DNA of 64,000 nucleotides from Chrysoperla carnea (GCF_905475395.1 NW_025408251.1:62001-126000), one strand, 5' to 3'; positions 1 through 15,394 are shown, numbered from the stretch's first letter. The notes: generated by a model from the sequence alone, not told the origin. A program made the numbers and translations.

Positions 1-3000
1 TGTAAAATCGGAAATTTTCAAAAAATGTTTTTTTCTATCGAAAAATGTCAAAATTGATCATTTTTGGCTTATTACCACTTAGTCATCTCATAAAGGACCT
101 CTATGTATACGTTTTGACTTACTTGGATCAAATTTTCAATGATTTGTATAGTCATGACATTCCAGTTGTAAAGCGGAAATTTTCAAAAAATGTTTTTTCT
201 AACGAAAAATGTCAAATTTGATCATTTTTGGCTTATTTATACTTAGTCCAGTCATAAAGGACCTCTATGTATACATTTTGACTTACTTGGATCAAAATTT
301 CAATGATTTGTATAGTCATGACAATCCAGTTGTAAAGCGGAAATTTTCAAAAAATGTTTTTTCTATCGAAAAATGTCAAATCTGATCATTTTTGGCCTAT
401 TTTCTACTTAGGCCAGTCATAAAGCACCTCTATGTACACGTTTTGACTTACTTGGATCAAAATTTCAATGATTTGTATAGTCATGACATTCTAGTTGTAA
501 AATCGGAAATTTTCAAAAAATGTTTTTTCTATCGAAAAATGTCAAAATTGATCATTTTTCGCTTATTACTACTTAGTCCAGTCATAAACGACCTCTATAC
601 GTTTTGACTTACTTGGATCAAAATTTCAATGATTTGTATGGTCATGACATTCTAGTTGTAAAAACGAAAATTTTCAAAAAATGTTTTTTCTGTCGAAAAA
701 TGTCAAATTTGATCATTTTTGGCTTATTTATACTTAGTCCAGTCATAAAGGACCTCTATGTATACGTTTTGACTTACTTGGATCAAAATTTCAATGATTT
801 GTATGGTCATGACATTCTAGTTGTAAAAACGAAAATTTTCAAAAAATGTTTTTTCTGTCGAAAAATGTCAAATTTGATCATTTTTGGCCTATTTATACTT
901 AGTCCAGTCATAAAGGACCTCTATGTATACATTTTGACTTACTGGGATCAAAATTTCAATGATTTGTATAGTCATGACATTCTAGTTGTAAAAACGAAAA
1001 TTTTCAAAAAATGTTTTTTCTGTCGAAAAATGTCAAATTTGATCATTTTTGGCTTATTTATACTTAGTCCAGTCATAAAGGACCTCTATGTATACATTTT
1101 GACTTACTGGGATCAAAATTTCAATGATTTGTATAGTCATGACATTCTAGTTGTAAATACGAAAATTTTCAAAAAATGTTTTTTCTGTCGAAAAATGTCA
1201 AATTTGATCATTTTTGGCTTATTTATACTTAGCCCAGTCATAAATGACCTCTATGTATACATTTTGACTAACTGGGATCAAAATTTCAATGATTTGTATA
1301 GTCATGACATTCTAGATGTAAAATCGGAAATTTTCAAAAAATGTTTTTTTCTATCGAAAAATGTCAAAATTGATCATTTTTGGCTTATTACTACTTAGTC
1401 CAGTCATAAAGGACCTCTATGTATACGTTTTGACCTACTTGGATCAAAATTTCAATGATTTGTATAGTCATGACATTCTAGTTGTAAAAACGAAAATTTT
1501 CAAAAAATGTTTTTTCTATCGAAAAATGTCAAAATTGATCATTTTTCGCTTATTACTACTTAGTCCAGTCATAAAGGACCTCAATGTATACGTTTTGACC
1601 TACTTGGATCAAAATTTCAATGATTTGTATAGTCATGACATTCAAGTTGTAAAAACGAAAATTTTCAAAAAATGTTTTTTCTATCGAAAAATGTCAAATT
1701 TGATCATTTTTGGCTTATTTATACTTAGTCCAGTCATAAAGGACCTCTATGTATACATTTTGACTTACTTGGATCAAAATTTCAATTATTTGTATAGTCA
1801 TGACATTCTAGTTGTAAAAACGAAAATTTTCAAAAAATGTTTTTTCTGTCGAAAAATTTCAAATTTGATCATTTTTGGCTTATGACTACTTAGTCCAGTC
1901 ATTAAGCACCTCTATGTATACATCTTGACTTACTTGGATCAAAATTTCAATGATTTGTATAGTCATGACATTCCAGTTGTAAAATCGGAAATTTTCAAAA
2001 AATGGTTTTTCTATCGAAAAATGTCAAAATTGATCATTTTTCGCTTATTACTACTTAGTCCAGTCATAAAGGACCTCTATGTATACGTTTTGACTTACTT
2101 GGATCAAAATTTCAATGATTTGTATGGTCATGACATTCTAGTTGTAAAAACGAAAATTTTCAAAAAATGTTTTTTCTGTCGAAAAATGTCAAATTTGATC
2201 ATTTTTGGCTTATTTATACTTAGTCCAGTCATAAAGGACCTCTATGTATACATTTTGACTTACTTGGATCAAATTTTCAATGATTTGTATAGTCATGACA
2301 TTCTAGTTGTAAAGCGGAAATTTTCAAAAAATGTTTTTTCTAACGAAAAATGTCAAATTTGATCATTTTTGGCTTATTTATACTTAGTCTAGTCATAAAG
2401 GACCTCTATGTATACATTTTGTCTTACTGGGATCAAAATTTCAATGATTTGTATAGTCATGACATTCTAGTTGTAAAAACGAAAATTTTCAAAAAATGTT
2501 TTTTCTGTCGAAAAATGTCAAATTTGATCATTTTTGGCCTATTTATACTTAGTCCAGTCATAAAGGACCTCTATGTATACATTTTGACTTACTGGGATCA
2601 AAATTTCAATGATTTGTATAGTCATGACATTCTAGTTGTAAAAACGAAAATTTTCAAAAAATGTTTTTTCTGTCGAAAAATGTCAAATTTGATCATTTTT
2701 GGCTTATTTATACTTAGTCCAGTCATAAAGGACCTCTATGTATACATTTTGACTTACTTGGATCAAAATTTCAATTATTTGTATAGTCATGACATTCTAG
2801 TTGTAAAAACGAAAATTTTCAAAAAATGTTTTTTCTGTCGAAAAATGTCAAATTTGATCATTTTTGGCTTATTTATACTTAGTCTAGTCATAAAGGACCT
2901 CTATGTATACATTTTGACTTACTTGGATCAAAATTTCAATGATTTGTATAGTCATGACATTCTAGTTGTAAAGCGGAAATTTTCAAAAAATGTTTTTTCT

Positions 3001-6000
3001 ATCGAAAAATGTCAAAATTGATCATTTTTCGCTTATTACTACTTAGTCCAGTCATAAAGGACCTCTATGTATACGTTTTGACTTACTTGGATCAAAATTT
3101 CAATGATTTGTATGGTCATGACATTCTAGTTGTAAAATCGAAAATTTTCAAAAAATGTTTTTTCTGTCGAAAAATGTCAAATTTGATCATTTTTTGAATA
3201 CTTATACTTAGTCCAGTCATAAAGGACGTCTTTGCATACATTTTGACTTACTGGGATCAAAATTTCAGTGATTTGTATAGTCATGACATTCTAGTTGTAA
3301 AAACGAAAATTTTCAAAAAATGTTTTTTCTGTCGAAAAATGTCAAATTTGATCATTTTTGGCTTATCACTACTTAGTCCAGTCATTAAGCACATCTATGT
3401 ATACATCTTGACTTACTTGGATCACAATTTCAATGATTTGTATAGTCATGACACTCTAGATTTAAAATCGGAAATTTTCAATAAATGCTTTTCTATCGAA
3501 AAATGTCAAATTTGATCATTTTTGGCTTATTTATACTTAGTCCAGTCATAAAGGACCTCTATGTATACATTTTGACTTACTGGAATCAAAATTTCAATGA
3601 TTTGTATAGTCATGACATTCTAGATGTAAAATCGGAAATTTTCAAAAAATGTTTTTTTCTATCGAAAAATGTCAAATTTGATCATTTTTCGCTTATTACT
3701 ACTTAGTCCAGTCATAAAGGACCTCTATGTATACGTTTTGACTTACTTGGATCAAAATTTCAATGATTTGTATGGTCATGACATTCTAGTTGTAAAAACG
3801 AAAATTTTCAAAAAATGTTTTTTCTGTCGAAAAATGTCAAATTTGATCATTTTTGGCTTATTTATACTTAGTCCAGTCATAAAGGACCTCTATGTATACA
3901 TTTTGACTTACTTGGATCAAATTTTCAATGATTTGTATAGTCATGACATTCTAGTTGTAAAGCGGAAATTTTCAAAAAATGTTTTTTCTAACGAAAAATG
4001 TCAAATTTGATCATTTTTGGCTTATTTATACTTAGTCTAGTCATAAAGGACCTCTATGTATACATTTTGACTTACTGGGATCAAAATTTCAATGATTTGT
4101 ATAGTCATGACATTCTAGATGTAAAATCGGAAATTTTCAAAAAATGTTTTTTTCTATCGAAAAATGTCAAATTTGATCATTTTTGGCTTATTTATACTTA
4201 GTCCAGTCATAAAGGACCTCTATGTATACATTTTGACTTACTTGGATCAAAATTTCAATTATTTGTATAGTCATGACATTCTAGTTGTAAAAACGAAAAT
4301 TTTCAAAATATGTTTTTTCTGTCGAAAAATGTCAAATTTGATCATTTTTGGCTTATTACTACTTAGTCCAGTCATTAAGCACCTCTATGTACACATCTTG
4401 ACTTACTTGGATCAAAATTTCAATGATTTGTATAGTCATGACATTCCAGTTGTAAAATCGGAAATTTTCAAAAAATGTTTTTTTCTATCGAAAAATGTCA
4501 AAATTTATCATTTTTCGCTTATTACTACTTAGTCCAGTCATTAAGGACCTCTATGTATACATTTTGACTTACTGGGATCAAAATTTCAATGATTTGTATA
4601 GTCATGACATTCTAGTTGTAAAAACGAAAATTTTCAAAAAATGTTTTTTCTGTCGAAAAATGTCAAATTTGATCATTTTTGGCTTATTTATACTTAGTCC
4701 AGTCATAAAGGACCTCTATGTATACATTTTGACTTACTTGGATCACAATTTCAATGATTTGTATAGTCATGACATTCTAGTTTTAAAATCGGAAATATTC
4801 AAAAAAAGCTTTTATATCGAAAAATGTCAAATTTGATCATTTTTGGCTTATTTATACTTAGTCCAGTCATAAAGGACCTCTATGTATACATTTTGACTTA
4901 CTGGGATCAAAATTTCAATGATTTGTATAGTCATGACATTCTAGATGTAAAATCGGAAATTTTCAAAAAATGTTTTTTTCTATCGAAAAATGTCAAAATT
5001 GATCATTTTTGGCTTATTACTACTTAGTCCAGTCATAAAGGACCTCTATGTATACGTTTTGACTTACTTGGATCAAAATTTCAATGATTTGTATAGTCAT
5101 GACATTCTAGTTGTAAAGCGGAAATTTTCAAAAAATGTTTTTTCTATCGAAAAATGTCAAATTTGATCATTTTTGGCTTATTTATACCTAGTCCAGTCAT
5201 AAAGGACCTCTATGTATACATTTTGACTTACTTGGATCAAATTTTCAATGATTTGTATAGTCATGACATTCCAGTTGTACAGCGGAAATTTTCAAAAAAT
5301 GTTTTTTCTAACGAAAAATGTCAAATTTGATCATTTTTGGCTTATTTATACTTAGTCCAGTCATAAAGGACCTCTATGTATACATTTTGACTTACTTGGA
5401 TCACAATTTCAATGATTTGTGTAGTCATGACACTCTGAATTAAAATCGGAAATTTTCAATAAATGCTTTTCTATCAAAAAATGTCAAATTTGATCATTTT
5501 TGGCTTATTTATACTTAGTCCAGTCATAAAGGACCTCTATGTATACATTTTGACTTACTTGGATCAAATTTTCAATGATTTGTATAGTCATGACATTCCA
5601 GTTGTACAGCGGAAATTTTCAAAAAATGTTTTTTCTAACGAAAAATGTCAAATTTGATCATTTTTGGCTTATTTATACTTAGTCCAGTCATAAAGGACCT
5701 CTATGTATACATTTTGACTTACTGGGATCAAAATTTCAATGATTTGTATAGTCATGACATTCTAGTTGTAAAAACGAAAATTTTCAAAAAATGTTTTTTC
5801 TGTCGAAAAATGTCAAATTTGATCATTTTTGCTTATTTATACTTAGTCCAGTCATAAAGAACCTCTATGTATACATTTTGACTTACTGGGATCAAAATTT
5901 CAATGATTTGTATAGTCAAGACATTCTAGTTGTAAAAACGAAAATTTTCAAAAAATGTTTTTTCTGTCGAAAAATGTCAAATTTGATCATTTTTGGCTTA

Positions 6001-9000
6001 TTTATACTTAGTCCAGTCATAAAAGACCTCTATGTATACATTTTGACTTACTTGGATCAAAATTTCAATGATTTGTATAGTCATGACATTCTAGTTGTAA
6101 AGCGAAAATTTTCAAAAAATGTTTTTTCTATCGACAAATGTCAAATTTGATCCTTTTTGGCTTATTTATACTTAGTCCAGTCATAAAGGACCTCTGTGTA
6201 TACATTTTGACTTACTTGGATCAAAATTTCAATGATTTGTGTAGTCATGACTCTCTTGTTGAAAAATCGAAAATTTTCAAAAAATGTTTTTTCTATCGAA
6301 AAATGTCAAATTTGATCATTTTTGGCTTATTTATACTTAGTCCAGTCATAAAGGACCTCTATGTATACATTTTGACTTACTTGGATCACAATTTCAATGA
6401 TTTGTATAGTCATGACATTCTAGTTTTAAAATCGGATATTTTCAAAAAATGCTTTTCTATCGAAAAATGTCAAATTTGATCATTTTTGGCTTATTTATAC
6501 TTAGTCCAGTCATAAAGAACCTCTATGTATACATTTTGACTTACTGGGATCAAAATTTCAATGATTTGTATAGTCATGACATTCTAGATGTAAAATCGGA
6601 AATTTTCAAAAAATGTTTTTTTCTATCGAAAAATGTCAAAATTGATCATTTTTGGCTTATTACTACTTAGTCCAGTCATAAAGGACCTCTATGTATACGT
6701 TTTGACTTACTTGGATCAAAATTTCAATGATTTGTATAGTCATGACATTCTAGTTGTAAAGCGGAAATTTTCAAAAAATGTTTTTTCTATCGAAAAATGT
6801 CAAATTTGATCATTTTTGGCTTATTTATACCTATACCAGTCATAAAGGACCTCTATGTATACATTTTGACTTACTTGGATCACAATTTCAATGATTTGTA
6901 TAGTCATGACACTCTAGATTTAAAATCGGAAATTTTCAATAAATGCTTTTCTATCGAAAAATGTCAAATTTGATCATTTTTGGCTTATTTATACTTAGTC
7001 CAGTCATAAAGGACCTCTATGTATACATTTTGACTTACTTGGATCAAATTTTCAATGATTTGTATAGTCATGACATTCCAGTTGTACAGCGGAAATTTTC
7101 AAAAAATGTTTTTTTCTAACGAAAAATGTCAAATTTGATCATTTTTGGCTTATTTATACTTAGTCCAGTCATAAAGGACCTCTATGTATACATTTTGACT
7201 TACTGGGATCAAAATTTCAATGATTTGTATAGTCATGACATTCTAGTTGTAAAAACGAAAATTTTCAAAAAATGTTTTTTCTGTCAAATAATGTCAAATT
7301 TGATCATTTTTGCTTATTTATACTTAGTCAAGTTATAAAGAACCTCTATGTATACATTTTGACTTACTGGGATCAAAATTTCAATGATTTGTATAGTCAA
7401 GACATTCTAGTTGTAAAAACGAAAATTTTCAAAAAATGTTTTTTCTGTCGAAAAATGTCAAATTTGATCATTTTTGGCTTATTTATACTTAGTCCAGTCA
7501 TAAAGGACCTCTATGTCTACATTTTGACTTACTGGGATCAAAATTTCAATGATTTGTATAGTCATGACATTCTAGTTGTAAAAACGAAAATTTTCAAAAA
7601 ATGTTTTTTCTGTAGAAAAATGTCAAATTTGATCATTTTTGGCTTATTTATACTTAGTCCAGTCATAAAAGACCTCTATGTATACATTTTGACTTACTTG
7701 GATCAAAATTTCAATGATTTGTATAGTCATGACATTCTAGTTGTAAAGCGAAAATTTTCAAAAAATGTTTTTTCTATCGACAAATGTCAAATTTGATCCT
7801 TTTTGGCTTATTTATACTTAGCCCAGTCATAAAGGACCTCTGTGTATACATTTTGACGTACTTGGATCAAAATTTCAATGATTTGTATAGTCATGACATT
7901 CTAGTTGTAAAGCGAAAATTTTCAAAAAATGTTTTTTCTATCGACAAATGTCAAATTTGATCCTTTTTGGCTTATTTATACTTAGTCCAGTCATAAAGGA
8001 CCTCTGTGTATACATTTTGACTTACTTGGATCAAAATTTCAATGATTTGTGTAGTCATGACTCTCTTGTTGAAAAATCGAAAATTTTCAAAAAATGTTTT
8101 TTCTATCGAAAAATGTCAAATTTGATCATTTTTGGCTTATTTATACTTAGTCCAGTCATAAAGGGCCTCTATGTATACATTTTGACTTACTTGGATCACA
8201 ATTTCAATGATTTGTATAGTCATGACATTCTAGTTTTAAAATCGGAAATTTTCAAAAAAAGCTTTTATATCGAAAAATGTCAAAATTGATCATTTTTGGC
8301 TTATTACTACTTAGTTAAGTCATAAAGGACCTCTATGTATACATTTTGACTTACTGGGATCAAAATTTCAATGATTTGTATAGTCATGACATTCTAGTTG
8401 TAAAAACGAAAATTTTCAAAAAATGTTTTTTCTGTCGAAAAATGTCAAATTTGATCATTTTTGGCTTATTTATACTTAGTCCAGTCATAAAGGACCTCTA
8501 TGTATACATTTTGACTTACTGGGATCAAAATTTCAATGATTTGTATAGTCATGACATTCTAGATGTAAAATCGGATATTTTCAAAAAATGTTTTTTTCTA
8601 TCGAAAAATGTCAAAATTGATCATTTTTGGCTTATTACTACTTAGTCCAGTCATAAAGGACCTCTATGTATACGTTTTGACTTACTTGGATCAAAATTTC
8701 AATGATTTGTATAGTCAAGACATTCTAGTTGTAAAAACGAAAATTTTCAAAAAATGTTTTTTCTGTCGAAAAATGTCAAATTTGATCATTTTTGGCTTAT
8801 TTATACTTAGTCCAGTCATAAAAGACCTCTATGTATACATTTTGACTTACTTGGATCAAAATTTCAATGATTTGTATAGTCATGACATTCTAGTTGTAAA
8901 GCGAAAATTTTCAAAAAATGTTTTTTCTATCGACAAATGTCAAATTTGATCCTTTTTGGCTTATTTATACTTAGTCCAGTCATAAAGGACCTCTGTGCAT

Positions 9001-12000
9001 ACATTTTGACTTACTTGGATCAAAATTTCAATGATTTGTGTAGTCATGACTCTCTTGTTGAAAAATCGAAAATTTTCAAAAAATGTTTTTTCTATCGAAA
9101 AATGTCAAATTTGATCATTTTTGGCTTATTTATACTTAGTCCAGTCATAAAGGACCTCTATGTATACATTTTGACTTACTTGGATCACAATTTCAATGAT
9201 TTGTATAGTCATGACATTCTAGTTTTAAAATCGGAAATTTTCAAAAAAAGCTTTTATATCGAAAAATGTCAAATTTGATCATTTTTGGCTTATTTATACT
9301 TAGTCCAGTCATAAAGAACCTCTATGTATACATTTTGACTTACTGGGATCAAAATTTCAATGATTTGTATAGTCATGACATTCTAGATGTAAAATCGGAA
9401 ATTTTCAAAAAATGTTTTTTTCTATCGAAAAATGTCAAAATTGATCATTTTTGGCTTATTACTACTTAGTCCAGTCATAAAGGACCTCTATGTATACGTT
9501 TTGACTTACTTGGATCAAAATTTCAATGATTTGTATAGTCATGACATTCTAGTTGTAAAGCGGAAATTTTCAAAAAATGTTTTTTCTATCGAAAAATGTC
9601 AAATTTGATCATTTTTGGCTTATTTATACCTATACCAGTCATAAAGGACCTCTATGTATACATTTTGACTTACTTGGATCACAATTTCAATGATTTGTAT
9701 AGTCATGACACTCTAGATTTAAAATCGGAAATTTTCAATAAATGCTTTTCTATCGAAAAATGTCAAATTTGATCATTTTTGGCTTATTTATACTTAGTCC
9801 AGTCATAAAGGACCTCTATGTATACATTTTGACTTACTTGGATCAAATTTTCAATGATTTGTATAGTCATGACATTCCAGTTGTACAGCGGAAATTTTCA
9901 AAAAATGTTTTTTCTAACGAAAAATGTCAAATTTGATCATTTTTGGCTTATTTATACTTAGTCCAGTCATAAAGGACCTCTATGTATACATTTTGACTTA
10001 CTGGGATCAAAATTTCAATGATTTGTATAGTCATGACATTCTAGTTGTAAAAACGAAAATTTTCAAAAAATGTTTTTCTGTCAAATAATGTCAAATTTGA
10101 TCATTTTTGCTTATTTATACTTAGTCAAGTCATAAAGAACCTCTATGTATACATTTTGACTTACTGGGATCAAAATTTCAATGATTTGTATAGTCAAGAC
10201 ATTCTAGTTGTAAAAACGAAAATTTTCAAAAAATGTTTTTTCTGTCGAAAAATGTCAAATTTGATCATTTTTGGCTTATTTATACTTAGTCCAGTCATAA
10301 AGGACCTCTATGTCTACATTTTGACTTACTGGGATCAAAATTTCAATGATTTGTATAGTCATGACATTCTAGTTGTAAAAACGAAAATTTTCAAAAAATG
10401 TTTTTTCTGTCGAAAAATGTCAAATTTGATCATTTTTGGCTTATTTATACTTAGTCCAGTCATAAAAGACCTCTATGTATACATTTTGACTTACTTGGAT
10501 CAAAATTTCAATGATTTGTATAGTCATGACATTCTAGTTGTAAAGCGAAAATTTTCAAAAAATGTTTTTTCTATCGACAAATGTCAAATTTGATCCTTTT
10601 TGGCTTATTTATACTTAGCCCAGTCATAAAGGACCTCTATGTATACATTTTGACTTACTGGGATCAAAATTTCAATGATTTGTATAGTCATGACATTCTA
10701 GTTGTAAAAACGAAAATTTTCAAAAAATGTTTTTTCTGTCGAAAAATGTCAAATTTGATCATTTTTGCTTATTTATACTTAGTCCAGTCATAAAGAACCT
10801 CTATGTATACATTTTGACTTACTGGGATCAAAATTTCAATGATTGGATAGTCATGACATTCTAGTTGTAAAGCGAAAATTTTCAAAAAATGTTTTTTCTA
10901 TCGACAAATGTCAAATTTGATCATTTTTGGCTTATTTATACTTAGTCCAGTCATAAAGGGCCTCTATGTATACATTTTGACTTACTTGGATCACAATTTC
11001 AATGATTTGTATAGTCATGACATTCTAGTTTTAAAATCGGAAATTTTCAAAAAAAGCTTTTATATCGAAAAATGTCAAAATTGATCATTTTTGGCTTATT
11101 ACTACTTAGTCCAGTCATAAAGGACCTCTATGTATACGTTTTGACTTACTTGGATCAAAATTTCAATGATTTGTATAGTCATGACATTCCAGTTGTAAAA
11201 TCGGAAATTTTCAAAAAATGTTTTTTCTATCGAAAAATGTCAAAATTGATCATTTTTCGCTTATTACTACTTAGTCCAGTCATAAAGGACCTCTATGTAT
11301 ACGTTTTGACTTACTTGGATCAAAATTTCAATGATTTGTATGGTCATGACATTCTAGTTGTAAAAACGAAAATTTTCAAAAAATGTTTTTTCTGTCGAAA
11401 AATGTCAAATTTGATCATTTTTAGCCTATTTATACTTAGTCCAGTCATAAAGGACCTCTATGTATACATTTTGACTTACTGGGATCAAAATTTCAATGAT
11501 TTGTATAGTCATGACATTCTAGTTGTAAAAACGAAAATTTTCAAAAAATGTTTTTTCTGTCGAAAAATGTCAAATTTGATCATTTTTGGCTTATTTATAC
11601 TTAGTCCAGTCATAAAGGACCTCTATGTATACATTTTGACTTACTGGGATCAAAATTTCAATGATTTGTATAGTCATGACATTCTAGATGTAAAATCGGA
11701 AATTTTCAAAAAATGTTTTTTTCTATCGAAAAATGTCAAATTTGATCATTTTTGGCTTATTTATACTTAGTCCAGTCATAAAGGACCTCTATGTATACAT
11801 TTTGACTTACTTGGATCAAAATTTCAATTATTTGTATAGTCATGACATTCTAGTTGTAAAAACGAAAATTTTCAAAAAATGTTTTTTCTGTCGAAAAATG
11901 TCAAATTTGATCATTTTTGGCTTATCACTACTTAGTCCAGTCATTAAGCACCTCTATGTATACGTTTTGACTTACTTGGATCAAAATTTCAATGATTTGT

Positions 12001-15000
12001 ATGGTCATGACATTCTAGTTGTAAAAACGAAAATTTTCAAAAAATGTTTTTTCTGTCGAAAAATGTCAAATTTGATCATTTTTGGCTTATTTATACTTAG
12101 TCCAGTCATAAAGGACCTCTATGTATACATTTTGACTTACTTGGATCAAATTTTCAATGATTTGTATAGTCATGACATTCCAGTTGTAAAGCGGAAATTT
12201 TCAAAAAATGTTTTTTCTAACGAAAAATGTCAAATTTGATCATTTTTGGCTTATTTATACTTAGTCTAGTCATAAAGGACCTCTATGTATACATTTTGAC
12301 TTACTGGGATCAAAATTTCAATGATTTGTATAGTCATGATATTCTAGATGTAAAATCGGAAATTTTCAAAAAATGTTTTTTTCTATCGAAAAATGTCAAA
12401 TTTGATCATTTTTGGCTTATTTATACTTAGTCCAGTCATAAAGGACCTCTATGTATACATTTTGACTTACTTGGATCAAAATTTCAATTATTTGTATAGT
12501 CATGACATTCTAGTTGTAAAAACGAAAATATTCAAAAAATGTTTTTTCTGTCGAAAAATGTCAAATTTGATCATTTTTGGCTTATTACTACTTAGTCCAG
12601 TCATAAAGGACCTCTATGTATACATTTTGACTTACTGGGATCAAAATTTCAATGATTTGTATAGTCATGACATTCTAGTTGTAAAAACGAAAATTTTCAA
12701 AAAATGTTTTTTCTGTCGAAAAATGTCAAATTTGATCATTTTTGGCTTATTTATACTTAGTCCAGTCATAAAGGACCTCTATGTATACATTTTGACTTAC
12801 TGGGATCAAAATTTCAATGATTTGTATAGTCATGACATTCTAGATGTAAAATCGGAAATTTTCAAAAAATGTTTTTTTCTATCGAAAAATGTCAAAATTG
12901 ATCATTTTTGGCTTATTACTACTTAGTCCAGTCATAAAGGACCTCTATGTATACGTTTTGACTTACTTGGATCAAAATTTCAATGATTTGTATAGTCAAG
13001 ACATTCTAGTTGTAAAAACGAAAATTTTCAAAAAATGTTTTTTCTGTCGAAAAATGTCAAATTTGATCATTTTTGGCTTATTTATACTTAGTCCAGTCAT
13101 AAAGGACCTCTATGTATACATTTTGACTTACTTGGATCAAAATTTCAATTATTTGTATAGTCATGACATTCTAGTTGTAAAAACGAAAATTTTCAAAAAA
13201 TGTTTTTTCTGTCGAAAAATGTCAAATTTGATCATTTTTGGCTTATCACTACTTAGTCCAGTCATTAAGCACCTCTATGTATACGTTTTGACTTACTTGG
13301 ATCAAAATTTCAATGATTTGTATGGTCATGACATTCTAGTTGTAAAAACGAAAATTTTCAAAAAATGTTTTTTCTGTCGAAAAATGTCAAATTTGATCAT
13401 TTTTGGCTTATTTATACTTAGTCCAGTCATAAAGGACCTCTATGTATACATTTTGACTTACTTGGATCAAATTTTCAATGATTTGTATAGTCATGACATT
13501 CCAGTTGTAAAGCGGAAATTTTCAAAAAATGTTTTTTCTAACGAAAAATGTCAAATTTGATCATTTTTGGCTTATTTATACTTAGTCTAGTCATAAAGGA
13601 CCTCTATGTATACATTTTGACTTACTGGGATCAAAATTTCAATGATTTGTATAGTCATGATATTCTAGATGTAAAATCGGAAATTTTCAAAAAATGTTTT
13701 TTTCTATCGAAAAATGTCAAATTTGATCATTTTTGGCTTATTTATACTTAGTCCAGTCATAAAGGACCTCTATGTATACATTTTGACTTACTTGGATCAA
13801 AATTTCAATTATTTGTATAGTCATGACATTCTAGTTGTAAAAACGAAAATATTCAAAAAATGTTTTTTCTGTCGAAAAATGTCAAATTTGATCATTTTTG
13901 GCTTATTACTACTTAGTCCAGTCATAAAGGACCTCTATGTATACATTTTGACTTACTGGGATCAAAATTTCAATGATTTGTATAGTCATGACATTCTAGT
14001 TGTAAAAACGAAAATTTTCAAAAAATGTTTTTTCTGTCGAAAAATGTCAAATTTGATCATTTTTGGCTTATTTATACTTAGTCCAGTCATAAAGGACCTC
14101 TATGTATACATTTTGACTTACTGGGATCAAAATTTCAATGATTTGTATAGTCATGACATTCTAGATGTAAAATCGGAAATTTTCAAAAAATGTTTTTTTC
14201 TATCGAAAAATGTCAAAATTGATCATTTTTGGCTTATTACTACTTAGTCCAGTCATAAAGGACCTCTATGTATACGTTTTGACTTACTTGGATCAAAATT
14301 TCAATGATTTGTATAGTCAAGACATTCTAGTTGTAAAAACGAAAATTTTCAAAAAATGTTTTTTCTGTCGAAAAATGTCAAATTTGATCATTTTTGGCTT
14401 ATTTATACTTAGTCCAGTCATAAAGGACCTCTATGTATACATTTTGACTTACTTGGATCAAAATTTCAATTATTTGTATAGTCATGACATTCTAGTTGTA
14501 AAAACGAAAATTTTCAAAAAATGTTTTTTCTGTCGAAAAATGTCAAATTTGATCATTTTTGGCTTATTTATACTTAGTCCAGTCATAAAAGACCTCTGTG
14601 TATACATTTTGACTTACTTGGATCAAAATTTCAATGATTTGTGTAGTCATGACTCTCTTGTTGAAATATCGAAAATTTTCAAAAAATGTTTTTTCTATCG
14701 AAAAATGTCAAATTTGATCATTTTTGGCTTATTTATACTTAGTCCAGTCATAAACGACCTCTATGTATACATTTTGACTTACTTGGATCACAATTTCAAT
14801 GATTTGTATAGTCATGACATTCTAGTTTTAAAATCGGAAATTTTCAAAAAAAGCTTTTATATCGAAAAATGTCAAATTTGATCATTTTTGGCTTATTTAT
14901 ACTTAGTCCAGTCATAAAGGACCTCTATGTATACATTTTGACTTACTGGGATCAAAATTTCAATGATTTGTATAGTCATGACATTCTAGATGTAAAATCG

Positions 15001-15317
15001 GAAATTTTCAAAAAATGTTTTTTTCTATCGAAAAATGTCAAAATTGATCATTTTTGGCTTATTACTACTTAGTCCAGTCATAAAGGACCTCTATGTATAC
15101 GTTTTGACTTACTTGGATCAAAATTTCAATGATTTGTATAGTCATGACATTCTAGTTGTAAAGCGGAAATTTTCAAAAAATGTTTTTTCTATCGAAAAAT
15201 GTCAAATTTGATCATTTTTGGCTTATTTATACCTAGTCCAGTCATAAAGGACCTCTATGTATACATTTTGACTTACTTGGATCACAATTTCAATGATTTG
15301 TATAGTCATGACACTCT

Positions 15318-15320
<3 letters not shown>
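1..15320 (+). repeat. 165-bp satellite array, plus orientation (subfamily A)
   Basis: Uninterrupted head-to-tail tandem array of a roughly 165-bp monomer that continues beyond the left edge. A monomer counted from 5645 is exactly 165 bp. Sequence landmarks in order are a TCAAATTTGA dyad, ATGTATACAT, GTCATGAC, GAAAATTTTC and an A6-TG-T6/7 tract. Many monomers here carry a 'KTKIFKKCFFCRK' type variant not common in the minus-oriented arrays, so this is a separate subfamily. The only long frame is open through the monomer, but a T6/T7 length polymorphism in the T tract breaks it every one to a few monomers, so apparent ORFs of 60-264 codons are shadows of the repeat and not genes. No host gene is visible in this stretch. 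Confidence 0.97.
11733..14374 (+). repeat. 8-monomer higher-order repeat, two tandem copies of about 1321 bp
   Basis: The same ordered series of variant monomers occurs twice with a constant offset of 1321 bp. Markers starting at 12227, 12393 and 12889 recur at 13548, 13714 and 14210, including a private variant with 'gatattctag' near 12338 and 13659. Eight 165-bp monomers plus one extra T give 1321. The first monomer of a third copy starts at about 14375 and then diverges. This points to a recent unequal exchange or amplification of an eight-monomer block. Confidence 0.85.
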
Positions 15321-15364
<44 letters not shown>

Positions 15365-15365
<1 letters not shown>

Positions 15366-15394
15366 CTGTGTTAACATCATGGTCATTACACAGT
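15365..15394 (-). other. Hairpin at the very 3' end of LINE-A, next to the A-tail
   Basis: ACTGTGT (15365-15371) and ACACAGT (15388-15394) form a perfect 7-bp stem around a 16-nt loop, only a few bases from the A-tail. In several LINE families a terminal stem-loop is recognised by the reverse transcriptase. That role is an inference here. Confidence 0.5.

Noticed and set aside
1..15320. CRISPR-like array
   Set aside because: The repeat is contiguous, 165 bp, with no unique spacers. It is a eukaryotic satellite.
15321..15362. T-run as terminator or sequencing artefact
   Set aside because: Its position directly after the LINE-A 3' UTR makes it the A-tail of a minus-strand insertion. Its exact length may still be imprecise.
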